A DNA stretch of 39,163 nucleotides from Stomatobaculum sp. Its GTDB lineage: Bacteria; Bacillota_A; Clostridia; Lachnospirales; Lachnospiraceae. Under the pieces are notes generated by a model, which saw only the letters and a program-made list of their open reading frames with translations, did not search any database and was not told the DNA's origin. Numbering within the stretch: position 1 is the stretch's first letter; each line of letters opens with the position of its first letter. This document shows positions 1-7,734 of the stretch, piece after piece. The DNA lies in contig JAFSYO010000090.1 of NCBI GenBank assembly GCA_017449925.1, positions 1-39,163 of the forward strand, in the 5' to 3' direction. A program made the position numbers and the translations under genes.

Positions 1-406
1 CGAAGATCTTGTTGTTCTTCGGCTGCTGCCACTCGAAATCCATGTTGTAGGAAGGATCGATTGTCTTCAGGTAATCGATGAAAAGCGGAAGAGCAGATTT
101 GCCGCGGCTGGAGTTGCCGACGCCGTAGAACATCTTGCCGTTGGACTCTTCAATGGCTTTTTTTGCCAGCTCCTCGAGGGTCATGCCCTGAGCTTCCTTG
201 ATGACCTTCTGGACCGGGCTCATCTTGGATTCGTCTACCTTCGGAGCTTCCGTGCCGCCGCCTGCTGCCGGAGCCGCAGCTGTGGTCTCAGCTGCTGCCG
301 GAGCTGCTGCCGGAGCCGCGGTGGTCTCTGCGGGCTTGGAGCCGCCGCAGGCCGCAAGGCTCATGATCATGGCCGCTGACAGAATGACTGATAAAACTTT
401 TCTCAT
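1..406 (-). CDS. ABC transporter substrate-binding lipoprotein, N-terminal part (runs off the window)
   Basis: Only the first 135 codons are present; the gene continues past base 1. The ATG at 406-404 follows an AGGAGG site at about 418-413. Residues 1-20 form a lipoprotein signal ending in the lipobox LAAC (Cys20), so the product should be anchored outside the membrane. An Ala/Thr/Pro/Glu-rich linker covers about residues 23-52. The mature domain then begins and shows GVGNSSRGKSALPLF near residues 95-110, which looks like the opening of an extracellular solute-binding protein. The ligand cannot be told from this fragment. The gene is divergent from a binding protein-kinase-regulator trio, so it is a natural target of that system (inference). 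The class is fairly sure, the substrate unknown. Confidence 0.72.
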   Translation of the reverse strand, partial: MRKVLSVILSAAMIMSLAACGGSKPAETTAAPAAAPAAAETTAAAPAAGGGTEAPKVDESKMSPVQKVIKEAQGMTLEELAKKAIEESNGKMFYGVGNSSRGKSALPLFIDYLKTIDPSYNMDFEWQQPKNNKIF

Positions 407-615
407 AACAATTCCTCCTTTGTTAAATATGCTGTAAAAACAATCAGGGACCGCAAGGATCCTGTCTAACATTGATTTTATATGAACAGATTATGAATGG
501 AAACGGGACAAAACTGATTAAATTTTGAAAATCCTGTCTTTCTCCGAAAAAGCTGCGCCTGTGCTATAATGGTCTGAAGATACGGTCCTGTATTAGAAAA
601 AAGGAGGGCAGGAGG
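407..615. promoter_or_regulatory. Divergent intergenic region between transporter lipoprotein and sensor trio
   Basis: About 210 bases without a gene. On the plus strand an extended -10 element (TG at 562-563, TATAAT at 565-570) lies about 45 bases before the ATG at 616, without a clear -35 box. The 9-mer ATCCTGTCT occurs twice in the same direction, at 459-467 and 531-539. AraC-type regulators often bind direct repeats, so these are candidate sites for the response regulator encoded nearby (inference). No clear minus-strand promoter was resolved. Confidence 0.5.
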
Positions 616-1638
616 ATGCGGTTTATGAGATGGATAGCGGCAGTCTGTGTCCTGCTGCTGGTTTCCTGCGGCACGGCGGAAAGTGCCGGTCTCCCGGAGT
701 ACTCCCTGCCGCCGGAGGAGAAACGCCTGAGTATTTACACCTCCCACAAGCGGGAGGTGTGGTGGCCCATCGTAAAGGAATTCGAAGACCGGACCGGCAT
801 CTGGGTCGAAGTCACAGAGGGCGGAACCAACGAGCTTCTGGAGCGGATCTATGAGGAACGGGAGCATCCGGAGGCGGATCTTATGTTCGGCGGAGGTGTG
901 GAAAGCCTGCAGTATTATTCGGGGGTGTTCACCCCTTACCGGGCGGAAGGATCGGACAGGCTGGACAGGCAGTTCGAAGCAGAGGGCGATTTCTGGACGC
1001 CCTTTTCCGCGCTCCCGCTGGTGCTGATCTACAATCCGAAACTCGTGGAAGCGGAGGAACTGGAAGGCTGGTCTGACCTGATGGCCCCCATGTTCCGGGG
1101 AGAGATCGCGTTTGCGGATCCGCGCAGGTCCGGGTCCTCTTTGACGGCGCTTCTTACGATGATCCGGGCGAGGGGAACGGGTGAGAGAGTGCTGGAGGAG
1201 TTCGCCCTCCAGCTGAAGGGAAAGCAGCTGGAGGATTCGGGAGAAGTCCCGGACGCTGTGGCGGACGGTACAGCGCTGGCGGGCGTAACGCTGGAAGAGA
1301 CCGCCCTGAAAAGGATCGCAGCGGGGCAGAATCTGACGATCGTCTACCCGGTGGAAGGCACCAGCGCGGTCCCGGACGGAAGCGCCCTGGTGGCAGGCGC
1401 GGCCCACAGCGAAAATGCGAAACAATTCCTGGATTTTACATTGACTGAGGACGTACAGAACCTGATCGTGGAGCGCTTCTGCAGAAGATCCGTCCTGAAG
1501 GACGCGGCGGCGTCGGAGGATCTGCCGCCGCTTAAGGATATCCGGCTGATCAGCTACAACGTTCGGGAAGCCAGCGGGACAAGAAACGAGGTGCTCATGA
1601 AGTGGACTGCCTGGCTTAACAGGGAGGGGACGGAATGA
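616..1638 (+). CDS. Substrate-binding lipoprotein of a sensor trio (AfuA/HptA-like, iron(III)-type family)
   Basis: A 340-residue protein with a lipoprotein signal ending in LLLVSC (Cys18). The mature part begins with LSIYTSHKREVWWPIVKEF, the usual opening of the iron(III)/AfuA-type solute-binding family, and keeps the family's YNPKLV and FADPRRSGSS segments. An AAGGAGG site eight bases upstream supports the ATG at 616. The stop overlaps the kinase start in an ATGA (1635-1638), and no permease lies beside it on this strand. In Staphylococcus HptA and Salmonella PgtC, such a protein passes ligand information to a membrane kinase instead of feeding a transporter. I infer the same sensing role. 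Related proteins bind phosphorylated sugars or acids, but the ligand here is not shown. Confidence 0.8.
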   Translation: MRFMRWIAAVCVLLLVSCGTAESAGLPEYSLPPEEKRLSIYTSHKREVWWPIVKEFEDRTGIWVEVTEGGTNELLERIYEEREHPEADLMFGGGVESLQYYSGVFTPYRAEGSDRLDRQFEAEGDFWTPFSALPLVLIYNPKLVEAEELEGWSDLMAPMFRGEIAFADPRRSGSSLTALLTMIRARGTGERVLEEFALQLKGKQLEDSGEVPDAVADGTALAGVTLEETALKRIAAGQNLTIVYPVEGTSAVPDGSALVAGAAHSENAKQFLDFTLTEDVQNLIVERFCRRSVLKDAAASEDLPPLKDIRLISYNVREASGTRNEVLMKWTAWLNREGTE

Positions 1639-3431
1639 ACAGATTTTCAGGAATGTTTCGAAAATCCTTCCGTATGCGTCTCCTGGCGACGTTCCTTGCT
1701 GCTGCGCTGATTCCTCTTACGGTGAGTCTGTGGATGACGGGCCAGATGTTTCGGTCCCAGGAGAATCTCAATATGCGCCAGGAGATGCAGGAAGAACTGG
1801 AGATCGTGACGGAAGTACTGGATACGATGCACAGCGGATTCCTGGAAGCGGCCGGGAGTCTGTGCTCAGACAGAATGGTGGCCCGGTCTCTCCTTCAGCA
1901 GGGACATTCCTTCACCGGGACCTCTGTGAACAATGTGCTGTTCCAGGCGACGGAACAGTGCAGGGCAGCTGCTACCTTTGAACTGTACGACCGGGAAGGG
2001 AACCGGCGGTATTCCACGGCGGGATCCGAAAAGACCAGGACACGGAAGACGGACTGGGGGCTTCTGAAGAGAGCGGAGGAAGCAGACGGACTGGTCTATG
2101 TCACGACGGAAGATCCGGAAAATACGGAAGAAGCGCTTCTTTCCGGAGCCGCCGCGATCCGGGACGGAGAAGAACTGGCCGGCTTTTTTGTGCTGAACGT
2201 ATATTTTGAGAATTTTGAGTCTCTTCTGGAGGGGAAATACGGCGCCAGGAATGAACTCGTGCTTCTGGATCGTTTCTGGCATGCGGTGTACTGCATTCAG
2301 CCGGCGCTGGGAGCAGAACTGGGAGAAAAGCTGCATGCCGCGGTGCTTTCCGGCGGGAGACCGGAGAACCTGGACGAAGAATTCCGGTACAGGGCAGAGG
2401 AGCATCCCGGCACAGGGCTCATCGCTGTGATCCGGAGTCCCGAGATCTTTACCAGGGAGACTATAAATGTGTTCCGGCGGGTGATGCTGTTCATCATGAT
2501 TCTCGGCGCCGCAGCCGCCGTTGTTCTCGGAACAGGCCTCAGTCTCCAGCTGGTGCGCCCGGTGGAACGCCTCAGGAGCGCCATGAGTGAAGTGACTCTG
2601 GATCATCTGGACGTCCAGGTGGAGCCCGGAGAGGATGAACTGGGAGAGCTGGCGGTGCGGTTCAACCGCATGACAGACGCGCTCCGGGAGCACCGGGCCG
2701 CGCTCCTGAAGAACCAGGAGACGCTGATGCAGAATCAGAAGGAACTGAATGAGACCCAGATCCGCATGCTGCAGGCCCAGCTGAACCCCCATTTTCTGGG
2801 AAACACGCTGGACACCATGAAATGGATCGCCAAGATCAACCAGGTCCCGGAGGTGGCGGTGATGTCCACCGACCTCGCCGACATCCTCCGCTTCGCCATC
2901 TCGCCGGAGGAGTTCGTGACCCTCAGGAGGGAGACAAAGGCGCTGGAGCGGTACATTGAGATCCAGAGGATCCGCCAGTCCGGGGGCTTAAGCTTTACTT
3001 TGGACATCCCGGAAGAGCTGCTGGACTGCATGGTGCCGAAGATGATGCTGCAGCCTCTGACGGAGAACGCGGTGATCCACGGTCTGGACAGCAGTGCCGG
3101 CGGCGAGATCGTCGTCCAGGCGGAGCAAAAGGAAGGATCCGGCGGGACAGAGCTCCTGCAGATCACGGTGACGGACAACGGCAGCGGCATTCCCGAGGAA
3201 ATGACGGGACCTTACCGCCGTCCGGAGGGTGAGGCAGCAAAGCATCATCTGGGGCTTTATAATGTGGATACGATCCTGAAAAAACACTACGGGGAGATTT
3301 ACGGTATCTGGCTGTCGAACCGCAAGGACGGCTGCAAAGGCGCGGAGGTGACCGCGCTGCTGCCTCTGGATCGGGGAAGCGGCAAAGAAGAAGAGATTAT
3401 CTCAGCGGAAGAAAAGGGGGCCTATGAATAA
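1635..3431 (+). CDS. Membrane sensor histidine kinase, YesM/HptS type
   Basis: A 598-residue kinase. Membrane segments lie at about residues 14-36 and 283-303, with an extracytoplasmic sensor domain between them that probably meets the lipoprotein encoded just upstream. A HAMP linker follows at about 300-355. The phosphoacceptor region reads LQAQLNPHFLGNTLDT with His386, typical of the LytS/YesM His_kinase family. The ATPase domain follows, with an N box around LQPLTENAVIHGL and a G box around TVTDNGSGIP. The gene overlaps the lipoprotein gene by 4 bases and the regulator gene by 8, so the three are almost certainly translated as a unit. The signal is unknown. Confidence 0.9.
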   Translation: MNRFSGMFRKSFRMRLLATFLAAALIPLTVSLWMTGQMFRSQENLNMRQEMQEELEIVTEVLDTMHSGFLEAAGSLCSDRMVARSLLQQGHSFTGTSVNNVLFQATEQCRAAATFELYDREGNRRYSTAGSEKTRTRKTDWGLLKRAEEADGLVYVTTEDPENTEEALLSGAAAIRDGEELAGFFVLNVYFENFESLLEGKYGARNELVLLDRFWHAVYCIQPALGAELGEKLHAAVLSGGRPENLDEEFRYRAEEHPGTGLIAVIRSPEIFTRETINVFRRVMLFIMILGAAAAVVLGTGLSLQLVRPVERLRSAMSEVTLDHLDVQVEPGEDELGELAVRFNRMTDALREHRAALLKNQETLMQNQKELNETQIRMLQAQLNPHFLGNTLDTMKWIAKINQVPEVAVMSTDLADILRFAISPEEFVTLRRETKALERYIEIQRIRQSGGLSFTLDIPEELLDCMVPKMMLQPLTENAVIHGLDSSAGGEIVVQAEQKEGSGGTELLQITVTDNGSGIPEEMTGPYRRPEGEAAKHHLGLYNVDTILKKHYGEIYGIWLSNRKDGCKGAEVTALLPLDRGSGKEEEIISAEEKGAYE

Positions 3432-4173
3432 GGTACTGGTCGTGGAAGACGAGGAACTGATCCGGAAAGGGATCGTCCTGACGGTGGACTGGCCGTCCAT
3501 TGACTGTATGGTGGTGGGAGAGGCCGCCAACGGAGAGGAAGGTCTGGAGGCGGCGGAACGTCTGAAGCCGACGCTGATCGTCACGGACCTGAAGATGCCG
3601 AAGATGGACGGGCTGACGATGCTGCAGAAGCTGAGGGAGCGGGGAGACAACACGGACGTCATCATCCTGACCGCCTACGACAGCTTTGCCTATGCCCAGA
3701 GCGCCCTGCGGCTCGGAGCGGTGGATTTCCTTCTGAAGCCCTTCCACGACGGAGAGCTGGAGGAGGCAGTGCGGCGGCTGAAGAGCCGCCAGACGACATC
3801 CTCCGCGGGAGAGGAAAGCGGCATCTCCATCCCTGAGGTAAAGCGAGGAGACAAGAGCCGATATGTCCGGATGGCCATGGAGTATATCCTGGAGCATTAC
3901 AACGAACCTTCCATCAGCGTGCGGAGCGTGGCGGAGGCGCTGGGAATCAGCGAAGGCCACCTGAGCCATACCTTTAAAAAAGAAACTGACCTTACGCTCC
4001 TGAACTATCTCACGAGAGTCCGGATCAGGAAAGCGATGGAGCTGCTCCGGACCTGCCGGTACAAAGTCTATGAAGTAGCGGAAATGGCCGGATATCGGGA
4101 TATCACCTATTTTTCCGCCACCTTTAAAAAGGTGGCGGGCGTCAGTCCCAGCGAATACCTGGACGCCCAGTAA
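3424..4173 (+). CDS. Response regulator with AraC-type DNA-binding domain (YesN/HptR type)
   Basis: A 249-residue two-domain regulator. The receiver domain (about 1-120) has the acidic pocket VVEDEE, the phosphoacceptor Asp55 in VTDLKMPKMDG and the conserved Lys105 in LLKPF. After a short linker, residues about 150-249 form two AraC-type helix-turn-helix units, including VAEALGISEGHLSHTFKK and VAEMAGYRDITYFSATFKK. It should be phosphorylated by the kinase whose gene overlaps its start, and then act at nearby promoters. The likeliest target is the divergent transporter lipoprotein gene, with the downstream amidohydrolase possibly included (inference). Confidence 0.92.
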   Translation: MNKVLVVEDEELIRKGIVLTVDWPSIDCMVVGEAANGEEGLEAAERLKPTLIVTDLKMPKMDGLTMLQKLRERGDNTDVIILTAYDSFAYAQSALRLGAVDFLLKPFHDGELEEAVRRLKSRQTTSSAGEESGISIPEVKRGDKSRYVRMAMEYILEHYNEPSISVRSVAEALGISEGHLSHTFKKETDLTLLNYLTRVRIRKAMELLRTCRYKVYEVAEMAGYRDITYFSATFKKVAGVSPSEYLDAQ

Positions 4174-4191
4174 AGAGCAGGAGGAGAAAAG

Positions 4192-5484
4192 ATGAGCCTG
4201 AAGATCACGGACCAGGTGGCAGAAAAGGCTTTTTATATCAGTAAAGAACTATGGGAACACCCGGAACTCAGCGGGGAAGAGGTCCGCTCGTCGGCCTTCC
4301 TGGCAGAGAAGATCGCGGCGGAAGGTTTCCAGGTGACGAAGGGGATCGCCGGTCTTCCGACGGCTTTCGCTGCGGAGTGGCCGCCGGTCCAGAAGCCGGA
4401 CTACGGCTGTGATAACCCTGCCGTCCCGACGGTGGCTTTCCTGGCGGAATATGATGCCTTGCCGGGGTACGGGGACCTGAGTCCTGACGGCAGCGGAAAC
4501 GGCCACGCCTGCGGCCACAACTGGATCGCTGCGGCAGCATTTGCCGCGGCAGTCACGCTGAAAAATGCCCTGGAGGAAGAAGAGAAGAAGGGGAACCGGG
4601 AATCGGTGCGCATCCTTCTGATCGGTACTCCGGCGGAGGAGACCTGGGGCGGAAAGATCAATATGTGCCGGGAGGGGCTGTTTCGTCAGCTTGCCCTGGA
4701 TGCGGTCTTTGAAGCCCATCTGTCCGGACAGCCGAAGCACTGTTTTTCGAATTACCTGCTGGCTCTGACAGATATCCGCTACACTTTTCACGGAAAGTCC
4801 AGTCATGCTTCCGCCCATCCGGAGAACGGCATCAATGCCCTGGACGCGCTGAACCTGACCTTCGCGGGGATCGCCTGCCTCAGGCAGCATGTGCTTCCGG
4901 GCACCAAGCTGCACGGAAGGATCGTGGAGGGAGGAAGAGCGTGCAATATCGTGCCGGATACCGGCGTGATGGAGTACTATGTCCGGGCGCCGAAAAAGGA
5001 TTATCTGGAAGAGGTGATCGAACGGGTCAATAACTGCGCCCGGGGCGCGGCCCTGATGACCGGCTGCACGGTGGAGATCGAGCGGAACAGGAATACTTTT
5101 TACGACATGAGGAACAACACGCCGCTGAACAGAAGGGCGGAGGAGCACTTAAAAGCCCTGGCGGCGGAGGATCAGGCGGATGCCGCCGCGGAGGGCAGAA
5201 ATATCGTTATGTCTTCGGAGGTACGGAAGGACGATCTTTTTACCGCGCCCTCCGGCGATATCGGGAATGTGAGTTATGAAGCGCCTTCCTTCTACGGTGT
5301 GTTCAGCACGGCTCCCGTGAGCGGCGGCGCGGATATCCACGACCGGGCTTATCTCCCGGTGACAGAGTCGGAGTACGCCCACCGTCTTCTCCGCCTTGCG
5401 GCGGGAGTGATGGCCTCCACTGCGCAGGATGTGCTGAGGGACCGGGAGTTCCGCAAAGCCTGCCGGGATTTTTTGGACATTTGA
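4192..5484 (+). CDS. M20-family amidohydrolase (AbgB-like)
   Basis: A 430-residue cytosolic metallohydrolase with the M20 metal-site motifs: GHACGHN (His105 and His109), the catalytic glutamate pair in GTPAEETWGG (Glu149-Glu150) and FEAHLSG (His177). The dimerisation insert begins near KSSHASAHPENGINALDA. The length and the HACGHN form fit the AbgB/aminoacylase-like branch, which cleaves N-acyl or aminobenzoyl-amino acid amides. The substrate cannot be assigned. An AGGAGG site at 4179-4184 supports the start, 18 bases after the regulator stop. Co-transcription with the sensor trio is likely and hints that the sensed transporter imports its substrate (inference). Confidence 0.83.
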   Translation: MSLKITDQVAEKAFYISKELWEHPELSGEEVRSSAFLAEKIAAEGFQVTKGIAGLPTAFAAEWPPVQKPDYGCDNPAVPTVAFLAEYDALPGYGDLSPDGSGNGHACGHNWIAAAAFAAAVTLKNALEEEEKKGNRESVRILLIGTPAEETWGGKINMCREGLFRQLALDAVFEAHLSGQPKHCFSNYLLALTDIRYTFHGKSSHASAHPENGINALDALNLTFAGIACLRQHVLPGTKLHGRIVEGGRACNIVPDTGVMEYYVRAPKKDYLEEVIERVNNCARGAALMTGCTVEIERNRNTFYDMRNNTPLNRRAEEHLKALAAEDQADAAAEGRNIVMSSEVRKDDLFTAPSGDIGNVSYEAPSFYGVFSTAPVSGGADIHDRAYLPVTESEYAHRLLRLAAGVMASTAQDVLRDREFRKACRDFLDI

Positions 5485-5498
5485 CCCCTGATTGACCA

Positions 5499-5527
5499 TT
5501 GAATCCTGCCCTTCGGACCGATACAAT
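5499..5527 (+). promoter_or_regulatory. Predicted sigma-A promoter of the DUF308 gene
   Basis: TTGAAT (5499-5504) and TACAAT (5522-5527) are separated by 17 bases and lie about 38 bases before the ATG at 5566. This suggests the DUF308 gene can be transcribed separately from the amidohydrolase. Confidence 0.5.
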
Positions 5528-5565
5528 CCATACTGTCAAAATATGTTCGCGAAAAGGAAGAAGAA

Positions 5566-6144
5566 ATGAAACGACTGTATTTTGCCAAATATGGATATAT
5601 GATCATGTCCGTCCTGTTCTGTCTGACCGGACTGGCGTATATGTTCCTGCCGGATCTTTCCATGTTTGCGCTCTGCATCGCAGGAGGGCTGTGCCTCCTG
5701 GCCTACGGGGCCATTAAGCTGGTGGGATACCTTTCACCGGATCTGTACTGCCTGGCATTCCAGTATGACATGGCGTCCGCGATCCTGCTGATGATCACGG
5801 GAGTGCTGGTCATCTTCTGCAACACGCGTCTTGCCGGACTCATCACGCCCGGCCTGGGGCTCCTGGTGCTGTTCGACAGCGTCCTGACCATCCAGATGGC
5901 AAAGGATGCCGCAAAGTTCGGGATCCGGAGCTGGATCCTGCTTCTGGTGGTGGCCATTATAACAGCCATCCTGGGAGCGCTTCTGATCGTCGGTCCCTTT
6001 GAGAACCTGCGTCTGAAGCATATCCTTACAGGGTCTGCGGTGCTGATGGAAGGAGTCATGAAATACTGTGTCGTGCTTTGCACGGTAAAGTTCAGGCCCG
6101 GAGGGAGAAGAGCAGCGGAACAGCCCGGAAGGGCAGCAGATTGA
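5566..6144 (+). CDS. HdeD/DUF308-family membrane protein
   Basis: A 192-residue, strongly hydrophobic protein with about six predicted membrane segments (roughly residues 10-30, 34-52, 66-84, 88-108, 120-142 and 150-170) and a basic, polar tail RPGGRRAAEQPG. The paired-helix layout and length fit the DUF308 family that includes HdeD, a membrane protein tied to acid resistance in enterobacteria; in Clostridia its role is unknown. It has its own candidate promoter. No catalytic motif is visible. Confidence 0.7.
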   Translation: MKRLYFAKYGYMIMSVLFCLTGLAYMFLPDLSMFALCIAGGLCLLAYGAIKLVGYLSPDLYCLAFQYDMASAILLMITGVLVIFCNTRLAGLITPGLGLLVLFDSVLTIQMAKDAAKFGIRSWILLLVVAIITAILGALLIVGPFENLRLKHILTGSAVLMEGVMKYCVVLCTVKFRPGGRRAAEQPGRAAD

Positions 6145-6187
6145 AGGAGGGCGTCATAACACGCGCCGGATATCAGGGGGAGTACAG

Positions 6188-7057
6188 ATGAGTACAGCAG
6201 TAGTAACAGATACAAACAGCGGGATCTATGAAGAAGAAGGAAAAAAGCTCGGCGTCCGTGTGGTGCCGATGCCGGTCCTTGTAAATGAAGAGACCCATTA
6301 CGAAGGAAGAGGTTTTACGCTGGACCAGCTGTTCAGCGAGATGGAGAAAGGAAGCAGCGTCACGACGTCCCAGCCGTCTCCGGCGGATCTGACGGAGATC
6401 TGGGACAGCGTGCTGAAGGAATACGACGACCTGGTGTACATTCCCATGTCCAGCGGGATCAGCGGATCCATGCAGACTGCGGCTGTGCTTTCCCAGGATT
6501 ATGAGGGAAAGGTGCAGGTGGCGGACAACCACAGGATCTCCGTGACCCAGAGACATTCGGTCATGGACGCTCTGAATATGGCTGCCCAGGGCATGAACGC
6601 CGCCCAGATCAAGAATCTGCTGGAGCAGACAGGCAGAGAGTCCGTGGTGTATCTCGGCGTTGAGACGCTGGAATACCTGAAGCGGTCCGGAAGAGTGTCG
6701 GGAGCTGCGGCAGCCATCGGTTCGATCCTTCATATTAAGCCGATCCTGGTGTGCCGGGGAGATAAGTTCGAGCCCTTTGCGACAGTTAGGGGAACGAAGA
6801 ACTGCAGAAAGAAGATCACCGAGGCTTTGCAGAAGGAAGCCGTGGAAATGCAGGAGAAGGGCTATAAGATCCGGGTGGCCTGCGCGGGAAGCTTTACAGA
6901 TCCCGATGAGGGAGCCAGGTGGAAGCAGCAGGTGGAGGAAGCCTTCCCGGGAGAAAAGATCTGGTATGATCCGTTGTCCTTAAGCGTCTGCGCCCACACG
7001 GGACCGGACGCCTTCGGCATTGCCGTGAGCATGGCTTACGAGCCGGCCTCAGACTGA
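6188..7057 (+). CDS. DegV family fatty acid-binding protein
   Basis: A 289-residue protein with the standard DegV pattern: the opening VVTDTNSGI, the fatty-acid head-group motif TTSQPSP (59-65), the MSSGISGSMQTA segment and a C-terminal GPDAFGIAV. DegV/FakB proteins hold a fatty acid for phosphorylation by the FakA kinase, which feeds exogenous fatty acids into phospholipid. No fakA-like gene is in the window. A GGGGGAG site precedes the ATG. Its last 22 bases overlap the 3' end of the opposing TetR-family gene, so the two are convergent. Confidence 0.9.
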   Translation: MSTAVVTDTNSGIYEEEGKKLGVRVVPMPVLVNEETHYEGRGFTLDQLFSEMEKGSSVTTSQPSPADLTEIWDSVLKEYDDLVYIPMSSGISGSMQTAAVLSQDYEGKVQVADNHRISVTQRHSVMDALNMAAQGMNAAQIKNLLEQTGRESVVYLGVETLEYLKRSGRVSGAAAAIGSILHIKPILVCRGDKFEPFATVRGTKNCRKKITEALQKEAVEMQEKGYKIRVACAGSFTDPDEGARWKQQVEEAFPGEKIWYDPLSLSVCAHTGPDAFGIAVSMAYEPASD

Positions 7058-7599
7058 CGGAGCATCGAAGAGACGCGGACAAGGTCAGCCCCCAGGTCGT
7101 AGTCCATATCGTTTTCCAGCCAGGTAAGCAGGCACCCGTAAAGGGAGGCGCTGTAGAAGCGCGTCAGGGCGGCATGGTCCGGCCCGGAAAGACCGCGGGA
7201 GCCGGAAGCAACACTTTCAGCGGCAGCCGGAACGGCTGACGCTTTCATATGCCGTGAGGAAAGTTCCCGGCAAAGCACTGCCATATGACGGAGAAGAGAA
7301 GGCCATGCGGCGGAGTCCCGAAGATTAAGGACTGCCGGCCGGCTGTTTCTGAACTCTCTGGCTGCCGGGACCAGCGCCAGGAAGGGATCGCTGCAGGTTT
7401 CTGTTTCTTTCAGGAGCTCCCCGATCCGGAAGGACAGGTAGTGATCCATCAGATCCGGAATACCGCTGAAATGATAATAGAAGGTATTCCGGTTTACATG
7501 GCAGCGGTCCACGATATCACGGACGGTTATTTTTCTATAAGGCTTCTCCGCAAGCAGCTGCCGGAAGGCAGAGTAGAGAAGTTCATCCGTTGGATTCAT
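7036..7599 (-). CDS. TetR/AcrR family regulator (DhaS-like C-terminal domain)
   Basis: A 187-residue regulator from the ATG at 7599. The N-terminal helix-turn-helix is clear in KITVRDIVDRCHVNRNTFYY, followed by HFSGIPDLMDHYL. The C-terminal half ends in a segment like the TetR_C_8 domain of DhaS-type regulators. A TTG at 7626 would add nine residues; neither start has a good ribosome site, and the ATG fits the family's usual length better. It is divergent from the reduced IorA-like gene. A 16-bp palindrome in the gap between them (7685-7700) is the obvious candidate operator (inference). Confidence 0.82.
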   Translation of the reverse strand: MNPTDELLYSAFRQLLAEKPYRKITVRDIVDRCHVNRNTFYYHFSGIPDLMDHYLSFRIGELLKETETCSDPFLALVPAAREFRNSRPAVLNLRDSAAWPSLLRHMAVLCRELSSRHMKASAVPAAAESVASGSRGLSGPDHAALTRFYSASLYGCLLTWLENDMDYDLGADLVRVSSMLRQSEAGS

Positions 7600-7684
7600 A
7601 AAAATAATTTTATCAAAAAATTTCAAAAAAAGTGAAGGAAAATGCCTGCTTTCGTCGTCCTTATATATAGAGGGTCATGAAGGA

Positions 7685-7700
7685 GGGGAGACATCTCCCC
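7685..7700. promoter_or_regulatory. 16-bp palindrome, candidate TetR-family operator
   Basis: GGGGAGA and TCTCCCC are perfect inverted arms around a 2-base centre. The site lies between the divergent TetR-family gene and the IorA-like gene. It is about 20 bases downstream of a TATATA (7662-7667) that may be a -10 element, although no matching -35 box is clear. A role as transcript hairpin instead of operator is possible. Confidence 0.4.
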
Positions 7701-7734
7701 CGGACCCCGGATCAAGGCTCAAAGGAGGACGAAG

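Noticed and set aside
478..1425. 315-codon minus-strand open frame opposite the binding lipoprotein
   Set aside because: Composition is Arg/His/Gln-rich and random-looking; the plus-strand gene has a lipobox and family motifs.
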